Assembly: GCF_004323635.1 (NCBI RefSeq)
Contig: NZ_CP036515.1
Location: 1,537,501 to 1,601,500, forward strand
From: Lichenihabitans psoromatis
GTDB taxonomy: Bacteria; Pseudomonadota; Alphaproteobacteria; Rhizobiales; Beijerinckiaceae
Direction of reading: 5' to 3'
Length of the DNA: 64,000 nt
The notes beneath the pieces are model-generated. The model had not been told where the DNA came from. It did not search any database and saw only the letters and a list, made by a program, of their open reading frames with translations. Each line of letters opens with the position of its first letter. The stretch's first letter is position 1. The translations under genes and the position numbers were made by a program. Shown in pieces: positions 25,301 to 34,600 of this stretch.

Positions 25301-26719
25301 ATGGTTTCGCTCATGGATGTCCAAACACGTTTGCCGGCGAGCGACCGTCTCGCCGCCGCTCTAGCGGCGCTCCGCGACCGCTTCGGACAGCGGATGTCCT
25401 TATCCTTGGCGCTGCGCCAACAGCACGCCAACACGACCTGTTATCTGCCGAACGAGCCGCCGGACGCCGTGGTGTTCGCGACCTCGACGGCGGATGTGCA
25501 AGATGCGGTTCGCATATGCGCCGCGCATGCTGTGCCGATCATCCCCTATGGGGTGGGCACGTCGCTCGAAGGGCACCTCAATGCGCCGCAGGGCGGCGTC
25601 TCGATCGACCTGTCCAGCATGAATCGCGTGCTGGCCGTCAACGCTGAGGATCTCGATTGCGTGGTCGAGCCGGGCGTCACCCGCAAGCAGCTCAACGAGT
25701 TTATTCGCCAGCAGGGGTTGTTCTTTCCGATCGATCCGGGCGCCGATGCCTCCATCGGCGGCATGGCGGCGACGCGCGCGTCGGGCACCAATGCGGTGCG
25801 CTACGGCACGATGCGGGACAATGTGGCGGCCCTCAAGGTCGTCACCGCCAATGGCGACCTCATCACGACGGGCTCGCGCGCCAAGAAATCCTCGGCGGGT
25901 TACGATCTGACGCGGCTCTTCGTCGGGTCCGAGGGCACGCTCGGCATCATCACCGAGGTCACGCTACGGCTGCACGGCCTGCCCGAGGCCATCATGGCGG
26001 CGGTGTGCCCCTTTCCGACCATCGCGGCGGCTTGCGATACGGTGATCGCCGTCGTGCAATCGGGGCTTCCGATCGCCCGGATCGAATTGCTGGACGAGGT
26101 GCAGGTCCGCGCCTCGAACGCCTATGCGAAGCTCGATCTGGCCGAGGTCCCGACACTCTTCCTCGAGTTCCACGGCACCGATCGCGCCGTGCAGGAACAG
26201 ATCGAGCGCTTCGTCGAGATCGCGACCGAGTTCGGGGGCGCCGCGCCGCAATGGGCCAGTAAACCAGAAGACCGCAGCCGGCTCTGGCAGGCCCGACATG
26301 ACGCCTATTGGTCGGCGCTGCCGCTGCGGCCGGGGGCCAAGATCATCGCGACCGACGTTTGCGTGCCGATCTCCCGCCTGGCCGAATGTGTGACCGAGAC
26401 CAAGCGCGACATCGAGGAGATGGGTCTGATCGCGCCGATCGTCGGTCACGTCGGCGACGGCAACTTCCACACCAGCGTGATGATCATGACCGAGGACGCG
26501 GCCGAAATGGCGGTTCTGAAGCGCTACATGACCCGGTTGATCGACCGCGCTCAGGCGATGGGGGGCACCTGCACGGGCGAGCATGGTGTCGGGCAGGGTA
26601 AGCGGCGCTATCTCGAAGCCGAGCATGGCGCCGGAGCCATCGCGGTTATGCGCTCGATCAAACAGGCCCTCGATCCGCAGGACATCATGAACCCTGGAAA
26701 GGTGCTGCCGCCTCGCTGA
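25301..26719 (+). CDS. FAD-binding D-2-hydroxyacid dehydrogenase (D-lactate dehydrogenase / GlcD type)
   Basis: About 472 residues. N-terminal FAD_binding_4 domain: PDAVVFATSTADVQDAVRICAAHAVPIIPYGVGTSLEGH, then FFPIDPGADASIGGMAATRASGTNAVRYGTMRDNV and LFVGSEGTLGIITEVTLRLHGLPE. The C-terminal FAD-oxidase_C domain has VGHVGDGNFH, with metal-site histidines, and TGEHGVGQGKRRYL. Such enzymes oxidise D-lactate, glycolate or related acids to the keto acid and pass electrons to cytochrome c or quinones. No iron-sulfur GlcF partner follows, which favours a single-subunit Dld-type enzyme. ATG at 25301 or 25313 may be used. Confidence 0.9.
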   Translation: MVSLMDVQTRLPASDRLAAALAALRDRFGQRMSLSLALRQQHANTTCYLPNEPPDAVVFATSTADVQDAVRICAAHAVPIIPYGVGTSLEGHLNAPQGGVSIDLSSMNRVLAVNAEDLDCVVEPGVTRKQLNEFIRQQGLFFPIDPGADASIGGMAATRASGTNAVRYGTMRDNVAALKVVTANGDLITTGSRAKKSSAGYDLTRLFVGSEGTLGIITEVTLRLHGLPEAIMAAVCPFPTIAAACDTVIAVVQSGLPIARIELLDEVQVRASNAYAKLDLAEVPTLFLEFHGTDRAVQEQIERFVEIATEFGGAAPQWASKPEDRSRLWQARHDAYWSALPLRPGAKIIATDVCVPISRLAECVTETKRDIEEMGLIAPIVGHVGDGNFHTSVMIMTEDAAEMAVLKRYMTRLIDRAQAMGGTCTGEHGVGQGKRRYLEAEHGAGAIAVMRSIKQALDPQDIMNPGKVLPPR

Positions 26720-26796
26720 AGACTGGCCAAGGCGGCGCGATCGTCATAGTCATAGTGTCATAACGCCTCACGGCAAACAATCATCAGGAGGACCCC

Positions 26797-28227
26797 ATGT
26801 CGCACGCCCTGCAGTTCTATATCGACGGCGCCTGGGTCGATCCCGTCGTGCCGAACGTTCTCGACGTCATCGACCCCTCAAGCGAAGATGCGTTCGCGCA
26901 GATCTCGCTAGGCTCGAAAGCCGACGTCGACAAGGCGGTCGCGGCCGCCAAACAGGCCTTCCGGACCTTCTCGCGCACCACCCCGGCCGAGCGTTACGAC
27001 CTGCTGCAGCGGATCATCGCGGTCTACAAGACCCGCAGCAAGGATCTGGCCAATGCGGTGTCGCGCGAGATGGGCGCGCCCCTCGATTTTGCTCTGAACA
27101 GCCAGGTCGGCATCGGCCTCGCGCATCTTGAGAAGATCGCGGCTGTCCTCAAAGATTTTTCGTTCGAGCAGCGCAAGGGAACCTCGCTGGTCGTCAAGGA
27201 GCCGGTCGGCGTCGTTGGACTGATCACGCCCTGGAATTGGCCGCTGAACCAGATCACCTGCAAAGTCGGTCCGGCGCTCGCGTCCGGTTGCACCATGGTG
27301 CTGAAGCCGAGCGAAATCGCGCCGCTCGACGCGATCATTGTCGCGGAAATCCTCGATGAGGCCGGGGTGCCGAAGGGCGTGTTCAACCTCGTCAACGGCG
27401 ATGGCCCGACAGTCGGTCAGGCTTTGGCGAGCCATCCGGATGTCGACATGATGTCGTTTACGGGGTCGACCCGCGCCGGCATCCTCGTGGCTAAATCTGC
27501 CGCCGATACGGTCAAGCGGGTGCATCAGGAGCTTGGCGGCAAGTCGGCCAACATTCTGTTTCCGGACGTTGATTTCGCTGATGCTGTCGCCAAAGGCGTC
27601 GCTGGTTGCTTCGGCAATAGCGGCCAGTCCTGCAATGCGCCGACTCGCATGTTCGTGCCGCGCGACCGCAAGGACGAGGTTGCGGCTTACGCCAAAGCCG
27701 CCGCCGAAACCTTCGTGGTCGGTGCAGCCGACGCGCCCGGCACCAAGCTCGGCCCGGTCGTGAGCCAGATCCAGTATGATAAGATCCAGGGCCTGATCGA
27801 AGCCGGCATCGCCGAAGGCGCAACGCTGCTGGCCGGTGGCCCGGGCCGCCCTGGTGGTCTCAATCGCGGCTATTTCGTTCGCCCGACCATCTTCGGCGAC
27901 GTCACGCCGGACATGCGGATCGCTCGCGAGGAGATCTTTGGCCCGGTTCTCGCGATCCTGCCCTATGACACGGTCGATCAGGCGATCGATCTTGCAAACG
28001 ATACGGTCTATGGCCTCGCGTCCTATATTCAAGCCAAGGATCTCGGCAAAGCGCGGGATGCGGCGAGCCGGATGCGGACCGGGAACGTGCATATCAACTA
28101 CCCGGCTTGGGACGCGGGCATTCCGTTCGGCGGTTACAAGCAATCGGGCAATGGCCGCGAATATGCGGAATATGGGCTCGAGGACTTTCTCGAGATCAAA
28201 GGGATCCTCGGCTACGAAGCCGCCTGA
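26797..28227 (+). CDS. NAD(P)-dependent aldehyde dehydrogenase
   Basis: 476 residues, the family norm. Catalytic and cofactor motifs: GLITPWNWPLNQITCKVGPAL, LKPSEIAPL, FTGSTRAGILVAK, the general-base glutamate in QELGGKSANI, the nucleophile in FGNSGQSCNAPTR, and EEIFGPVLAI. Preceded by a strong ribosome site (CAGGAGGAC). Placed after two hydroxyacid dehydrogenases it may oxidise lactaldehyde, glycolaldehyde or a similar aldehyde to feed them. Converges with ada, with 7 bp between the stops. Confidence 0.93.
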   Translation: MSHALQFYIDGAWVDPVVPNVLDVIDPSSEDAFAQISLGSKADVDKAVAAAKQAFRTFSRTTPAERYDLLQRIIAVYKTRSKDLANAVSREMGAPLDFALNSQVGIGLAHLEKIAAVLKDFSFEQRKGTSLVVKEPVGVVGLITPWNWPLNQITCKVGPALASGCTMVLKPSEIAPLDAIIVAEILDEAGVPKGVFNLVNGDGPTVGQALASHPDVDMMSFTGSTRAGILVAKSAADTVKRVHQELGGKSANILFPDVDFADAVAKGVAGCFGNSGQSCNAPTRMFVPRDRKDEVAAYAKAAAETFVVGAADAPGTKLGPVVSQIQYDKIQGLIEAGIAEGATLLAGGPGRPGGLNRGYFVRPTIFGDVTPDMRIAREEIFGPVLAILPYDTVDQAIDLANDTVYGLASYIQAKDLGKARDAASRMRTGNVHINYPAWDAGIPFGGYKQSGNGREYAEYGLEDFLEIKGILGYEAA

Positions 28228-28234
28228 GGACGTC

Positions 28235-29359
28235 TCACGGCGCGTCGGTCCGCTCAATGGTAGCCGCCGCTTCTTTATCGAGAAGGGCGCGCTTGCGTTG
28301 CACGCCCCATCGATAGCCCGATAGCGCGCCATCGGTGCGGACGACGCGGTGGCAGGGGATCGCCACCGCGATTGCGTTGGCACCGCAGGCTCGCGCCACC
28401 GCCCGGACCGCCTGAGGAAGCCCGATGCGCCGGGCGATCTCCGCGTAGCTCGCGGTGCTGCCGACCGGAATGTCCCGCAACGCCTGCCAGACCCGCTGCT
28501 GAAAGGCTGTGCCACGCACATCCAGCGGCAGGTCCAGCGCCGTCGCCGGGCCGTCGACCAAGCCCACCACGGATGCGACGATCGCCTCGAAACCTCTGTG
28601 GCCGCCCATGAGGTCGGCTTTCGGAAACCGATCCTGCAAATCGCGCGCGAGCTGGTCGGGATCGTCCCCGAGCAAGATCGCGCAGATGCCTTTCAGGCTT
28701 TGCGCCACCAGGATGGAGCCGAGCGAGCATTCCCCGATCGCGAAATGGATCGTCGTATCGGGTCCTCCCGCGCGGAAGACGGTCGGGGTCATGCCCAGCA
28801 TCTGGTCCGACGCGGCGTAAAAGCGTCCGTTCGAGTTGAACCCCGCATCGTAGATCACCTCGGTGACGCTGGCGGAACCCTCAGACAGCCGGTCCCGCAC
28901 CCGCTTGGCGCGATGGGCGCGGCCATAGGCGCTCGGCGTTACGCCCGTCGTGGCCTTGAAGATCCGATGAAAGTGGAAGGTGCTCATGGCGACGGCATCG
29001 GCCAAGGTCTTGAGCGAGGGAAGGTTTTCGGTTGTCTCGATGATGCGGCAGGCCTCGGCCACCCGCGCAAGCTGCTGCGTCGCCGGGGAGATTGTGTCGG
29101 GGCGACAGCGCAGGCAGGCCCGAAAACCCGCCCGCTGGGCCTCGGCGCAGGTGTTGTGAAAGGTCACGTTCTCGGGTTTGGCGAGCCGAGCTGGGCAACC
29201 CGGACGGCAATAGACGCCGGTTGTCCGGACCGCGTAGACGAAGGCTCCGTCCTGCGAAATGTCGCGCCGAACGATCGCGTGCCAGCGCGGGTCTTCGGCG
29301 GTCGATACCATCGGGGTCGATGAGACGGTGTCGGCTGACATGGCGGTCGAAAGGCTCAT
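28235..29359 (-). CDS. ada: Ada: methylphosphotriester/O6-methylguanine methyltransferase and AraC-type regulator
   Basis: 374 residues from the ATG preceded by GAGGAAAAG. Three modules in order: the Ada zinc domain with four cysteines (VYCRPGCPAR ... ACLRCRPD), the first of which accepts methyl from phosphotriesters; an AraC helix-turn-helix (LKTLADAVAMSTFHFHRIFKATTGVTPSAYGRAHR); and the methyltransferase domain with the acceptor cysteine in AIPCHRVV and the RAVARACGAN arginine-finger region. It senses and repairs alkylation damage and activates its own regulon once methylated. No alkB or alkA is seen beside it. Confidence 0.96.
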   Translation of the reverse strand: MSLSTAMSADTVSSTPMVSTAEDPRWHAIVRRDISQDGAFVYAVRTTGVYCRPGCPARLAKPENVTFHNTCAEAQRAGFRACLRCRPDTISPATQQLARVAEACRIIETTENLPSLKTLADAVAMSTFHFHRIFKATTGVTPSAYGRAHRAKRVRDRLSEGSASVTEVIYDAGFNSNGRFYAASDQMLGMTPTVFRAGGPDTTIHFAIGECSLGSILVAQSLKGICAILLGDDPDQLARDLQDRFPKADLMGGHRGFEAIVASVVGLVDGPATALDLPLDVRGTAFQQRVWQALRDIPVGSTASYAEIARRIGLPQAVRAVARACGANAIAVAIPCHRVVRTDGALSGYRWGVQRKRALLDKEAAATIERTDAP

Positions 29360-29429
29360 GGCTTTTCCTCTCCTGATCATGTCACGATTTAGGCTGTCCG
29401 GTCGTCGTCCCGCACTCCGGTGCTTGCGG

Positions 29430-31613
29430 TCAAATCGACAAGACGGCGCTGTCGCGCCGGCGTGATGTCGTCACGGAGCGGTCCTCCGTCGCGGTCGGGC
29501 CGGTCACGTGGGCGATCGCGGCCAAAAGTTCGTTTTGCCGGAACGGCTTGGCGAGCCGCGGCACCCGCGCGCCCTCCCATTCCTCCTGCAGCAATTCGGC
29601 ATAGCCGGTCGCCAGGATCACGGGCAAATCGGGATGGCTTGTCTGGAGATGCCGCGCCAGTTCGAGCCCGGTCATGCCCGGCATCGCGTGATCCGTCACC
29701 ACGAGGTCGATCCGTTCATGGGGGTCGTTGAGGACCGCCAGCGCATGCGCGGCTGAATCGACCTCGATCACGGCATGGCCCAAGTCTTCGAGCATGGCGG
29801 TCGTTCCGGCGCTCACCAGCGTGTCGTCGTCGACCACCAGAACGGTCAGCAAGCGTTCGGCTTCGTTTGGAACCTCGAGCCGTTGCTGCATCGCCGCGAA
29901 GGAGCGGTCATCCGCAACCTCGCGAATCTCCGCCTGGGGCAGCCATAAGGCGACCGTGGTGCCTTTGCCAACCGCGCTGGACATCTGCAGGGCACCGCCC
30001 GATTGTGCCGCTAGCCCATGCACCATCGATAGACCGAGCCCGGTGCCTTTACCGGGTCCCTTGGTGGTAAAAAACGGTTCGCTCGCTTTGGCAAGCGTTG
30101 CCTCGTCCATCCCCGAGCCGGTATCGGTGACCTTGATGCTGACATAGGGCCCGGGCGCAAGATTCGGTTGCAGCGGATCGCGCACGGCCCTCACGCTCTC
30201 GTTCCGCGCCACGATCGCGATCGAGCCGCCCTGCGGCATCGCATCCCGCGCGTTCACACATAGATTGAGCAGCGCGAGTTCGAGCTGGTTCGCATCGACC
30301 CGCACGATGGCGAGATCCGCCGGTACATCGCGCGAGAAGACCACACTCGGTCCAACGGCGCGTTTCAGAAAATCCTCGATGCCCCCGATCAGCGCGCCCG
30401 CGTCCACATCCTGCGGCTCCAGATCCTGCCGCCGCGCGAAGGCAAGCAGCCGCTGGGTCAGGGCAGCGCCCCGGTCCGCGCCCTTCATGGCATTGTCAAC
30501 GAGCCGATGGGCGCGAGCATCCTCGGCCGGAAGCCGCTTCTTCAACAATTCGAGGCTGCCGATGACGGCCATAAGAAGGTTGTTGAAGTCATGCGCGACG
30601 CCGCCGGTCAATTGGCCGATCGTGTCGATCTTCTGCGCTTCGAACAATTGCGCCAGCGCGATCTCGCGCTCGCGGGTTCGTTCCTCGATTCGATGTTCGA
30701 GATCCTCGTTGAGATGTTTGAGCGCGTCTTCGGCCAGCTTGCGCTGGGTGATGTCGAAGGTCACACCGCTGAGCCGAACCACCCGGCCCTCCGGGTCGAA
30801 GCTCGGCGCCGCGCCGGTGATGCACCAGCACGTCGCCCCATCGACGGGTCGAAGGATGCGGAATTCGATATCATAGGCGGCCCGATGCTTGATCGCATGC
30901 GCCGCGCCGCGTCTCATCAAGTCGAGATCGTCGGGATGGACCAGCGCCATGACGCTGTCGACGGTCGGCGCGAAGGTCTTGGGATCGACCCCGAAAATGC
31001 GGTATTGGCCCTCGTCCCACTGATGCGTTCCGGTCGCGAGGTCCCAGCTCCACGACCCCATTCGCCCCGCCGCGAGCGCGAGATCGCGCCGATGCTCGCT
31101 TTCGCGCAGGCTGGCGGTGGAGGCTTCGAGCGCGGCGGTCCGTTCGTCGACGCGGCGTTCGAGCTCCGCGTTCAGGCGTTCGAGATCGCGCGTCTTGCGG
31201 AATAATTCGGCGAAAATCTTGACCTTGGCGCGCAGCACCTCTGGGACGACCGGCACCGGCACATAGTCGACCGCACCCGCCTCGTAGCCGCGCAACCGGT
31301 CGAGGTCGGTCACCTGGATGGCCGACACGAAGATGATCGCGGTCTTCTGAAAGCGCGGGTGTTCGCGCACCATGGTGGCGAGCTCGAAACCGTCGAGCTC
31401 GGGCATGCAGACGTCGATCAGAATGACCGCGACCTCGTTTTTCAGCAGTTTTTCGAGCGCTTCGCGTGCCGAATTCGCCTTGATCAACGTCTCGCCAAGC
31501 TCGGCAAGAATCACCTCGTAGCTGAGCAGCTTGGCGGGCTGATCGTCGACCAGGAGAATGTTGATCCGATCCGGCGTTTCGAGGTTCACGTCCAAGCGCT
31601 CCGATTTCGTCAT
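29430..31613 (-). CDS. REC-PAS-histidine kinase-REC hybrid signalling protein
   Basis: 727 residues, no membrane segment. An N-terminal receiver (phospho-acceptor about D67 in VILIDVCMPELDG) is followed by a coiled coil (ERLNAELERRVDERTAALEAS), a PAS domain (about 180-295, RMGSWSWDLATGTHQWDEGQYRIFGVD), a histidine kinase with H341 in GQLTGGVAHDFNNLLMAVIG (HisKA family typical of soluble NtrB-like hybrids), an HATPase_c domain (NQLELALLNLCVNARDAMP, TGSGMD, GKGTGLGLSMVHGL) and a C-terminal receiver (D641 in VVTDHAMPGMTG). The ATG overlaps the stop of the giant poly-HAMP kinase by 4 bp. Inference: it receives phosphate from that kinase through its first REC, then adds a PAS input. Confidence 0.93.
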   Translation of the reverse strand: MTKSERLDVNLETPDRINILLVDDQPAKLLSYEVILAELGETLIKANSAREALEKLLKNEVAVILIDVCMPELDGFELATMVREHPRFQKTAIIFVSAIQVTDLDRLRGYEAGAVDYVPVPVVPEVLRAKVKIFAELFRKTRDLERLNAELERRVDERTAALEASTASLRESEHRRDLALAAGRMGSWSWDLATGTHQWDEGQYRIFGVDPKTFAPTVDSVMALVHPDDLDLMRRGAAHAIKHRAAYDIEFRILRPVDGATCWCITGAAPSFDPEGRVVRLSGVTFDITQRKLAEDALKHLNEDLEHRIEERTREREIALAQLFEAQKIDTIGQLTGGVAHDFNNLLMAVIGSLELLKKRLPAEDARAHRLVDNAMKGADRGAALTQRLLAFARRQDLEPQDVDAGALIGGIEDFLKRAVGPSVVFSRDVPADLAIVRVDANQLELALLNLCVNARDAMPQGGSIAIVARNESVRAVRDPLQPNLAPGPYVSIKVTDTGSGMDEATLAKASEPFFTTKGPGKGTGLGLSMVHGLAAQSGGALQMSSAVGKGTTVALWLPQAEIREVADDRSFAAMQQRLEVPNEAERLLTVLVVDDDTLVSAGTTAMLEDLGHAVIEVDSAAHALAVLNDPHERIDLVVTDHAMPGMTGLELARHLQTSHPDLPVILATGYAELLQEEWEGARVPRLAKPFRQNELLAAIAHVTGPTATEDRSVTTSRRRDSAVLSI

Positions 31614-34600
31614 CGATGCAGCCACATCCGCAGCGCTGACAACAGTTGTTCGGTGTTGACGGGTTTCGCCAGATAGTCCGACGCACCCGCTTCGAGGCAT
31701 TTCTCGCGGTCGCCCTTCATGGCCTTGGCGGTCAGGGCGATGATCGGCAGGCGGCGCAGCGCGGGGTTGGTGCGGATCACCTGCATGGTCTCGTAACCGT
31801 CCATTCCAGGCATCATGATGTCCATCAGCGCGATGGCGATGTCGGGTCGGGTCTCGATCCAACCGATCGCCTCGCTGCCGGTGGTCGCGGTCAGGACCTG
31901 CATGCCACGGCGTTCCAAGACGCTCGAGAGCGCAAAAATGTTGCGTGCGTCATCGTCCACGAGCAGGACCGTCCGGCCTTGCAGGTCTTCGTCCGACCCG
32001 TGCAAGCGTTCCAGCATGCGCTGTTTGTCGGCCGGCAGATCGGCCACGACCCGGTGCAGGAACAGAGCCGTCTCGTCGAGCAGGCGTTCGGGCGATTCGA
32101 CGCCCTTGATGACGGTCGTGCGGGCGAAGCCGTGGATCAAAGCGTCTTCATCTTCCGATAGCGTCCGACCGGCAAAGACCACGACCGGTACGCCACTGAT
32201 CTCGGTATCGGAGCGGATGCGGTTCATCACCTCGAAGCCGGACATGTCAGGCAGCGCGAGATCGAGCACCATGCAGTCGATCGACCCCTCGCGCAGCGCC
32301 GCGATGGCGCCGGCGCCGGTCGCGGCCGTCACGATGTCGATATCATCATGCCCGAGAAGGTCGGTGACGCTCGTCCGGTCGCTCGCCCCGTCCTCGACCA
32401 CGAGCAGGCGTCTGCGGCGCGGTGCCGCGAAGGTCTTGATACGCGCCAGCGCATCCCCGAGCCCCTCGCTCGACGTCGGCTTCGACATGAACGAAAAAGC
32501 ACCGCGCGCGAGCCCATGCTGTCGGTCGTCGTCCAGCGTCACGATTTGGACCGGGATGTGCCGCGTCGCCGGATCCTGCTTCAGGTGGCTGAGGACCGAC
32601 CAGCCCAGCATGTCCGGCAGGAACACATCGAGCGAGATCGCCGTGGGCTGATAGTCACGCGCGAGCGCGATGGCGTCGGCGCCACGGGTCGCCATCAGGA
32701 TCTTGAACCCCTGCGAGCGCGCCACGTCGCCGACCATCCTGGCGTAATGGGGATCGTCTTCGACGATCAGCAGCACACTATCGTTGGTCTCGAGACGCTG
32801 GCGATCGTCATCCGGTGCGGTCTCGGTCGAGCCCGGTCTGTCGGCCAGCCGCGCTCCGGCCCGGATGGCGATTTCGGCGACGCGCGCCGCCACCGTATCG
32901 GTGCCGGACAGCGACGGGTTCGCGTCCGTCGCAGTGGGATTGGCGAGGGCTCGCACCGGCATCGCGGGGGCTTCGAACGCGCGCGGAAGATAGAGCGTGA
33001 ACGTGCTGCCGACGCCCGGCGTGCTCTTCAATTGAATCTCCCCGCCGAGCAGGTTGGCGAGTTCGCGGCTGATCGCGAGGCCGAGCCCCGTGCCACCATA
33101 TTTGCGGCTGGTGCCTGCATCCGCCTGTTGAAACGCCTCGAAGATGATGCGCTGCTTCTCGGGCAAAATGCCAATGCCGCTATCGCTGACCTCGAAAGCG
33201 ACGATCGAAGAGGCATGTTTCAAGACGGGGTGGTCGAGCATCCCGCCCCCTTGGAGCGGGAACACCCGGAGGGTCACGCCCCCTTGCTCGGTGAACTTGA
33301 AGGCGTTGGACAACAGGTTTTTCAGCACCTGCTGAAGCCGCTTGGAATCGGTGATGATGCTCTTGCCGAGATCGGGCGCGAGATCGAGCGCGAACGACAA
33401 GCGGCGTCGTTCCGCCTCGTGGCGGAACGGGCGGGCCATGATGTCGAGCAGGTTGCCGACGAAGATCTCTTCCGCTTCCACCGACGTAGTGCCGGATTCG
33501 ATCTTCGAGAGGTCGAGAATATCCGTGATGAGGTTGAGAAGGTCGGTGCCGGCGCCGTGGATCGTGCGGGCGAACTCGACCTGCTTGCCGCTGAGGTTCC
33601 GGTCCGGATTTTCGCTAAGTTGCTGGCCGAGGATCAGGATCGAATTGAGCGGCGTCCGCAATTCATGGCTCATATTGGCCAGGAACTCGGACTTGTATTT
33701 CGACGTCAGAGCAAGCTCCGCCGCCTTTTCCTCGAGGGCGCGACGGGCCTGTTCGATCTCCTGGTTCTTGGCCTCGACCTCGACGTTGCGTTCGGCGAGC
33801 TGCTGCGCCTTCTGTTCCAACTGCTCGTTGGTCTGCTGCAATTCGCGCTGTTGGGTCTGCAATTCACCGGCGAGCTGCTGCGACTGGGTCAGAAGCCCCT
33901 CGGTCTGCATGGTCGCCTCGATCGAGTTCAGCACGATTCCGATACTGGTCGTGAGCTGTTCGAGGAAGGACATCTGCAGCGCCGTGAAGGCGCCGAGCGA
34001 GGCGAGTTCGATGACGGCTTTGACCTGCCCCTCGAACAACACCGGGAGCACGATCGCGTTGCGGGGCGCGACGCGGAACAGGCCCGAGCCGATCGGCACG
34101 ACATCCGGCGGCATTTCGGTGATGACCATGCGGCGTCCGTTGCGAGCGCATTGGCCGATCAGGCCCTCGCCCATGCCGAGCCGCGCGCGATGCCCGCTCG
34201 ATCCGTCATCCGCATAGGCGGCCAGCAGCACCAACCCGAAGGCGGCGTCGTCGCGACTTTCGACCTGATAGATGACGCCGTGCTGCGCGCCGACCAGCGG
34301 AGCCAGCTCGTCGAGCAACATTCGGCCGACGGTTTCGAGCTCGCGTTGGCCCTGCAGCATGTTGGTGAAACGCGCCAAATTCGTCTTCAACCAATCCTGT
34401 TCGGTGTTCCGGTCCGTCGTGAGCCGGAGATTGCCGATCATCGTGTTGATGTTGTCCTTGAGCTCGGCCACTTCGCCGCGCGCCTGAACCTGGATCGAGC
34501 GCGTGAGGTCGCCCTTGGTGACGGCGGTCGCGACCTCGGCGATGGCGCGCACCTGCGTCGTCAGATTGGCGGCCAGCAGGTTCACGTTGCCGGTCAGGTC

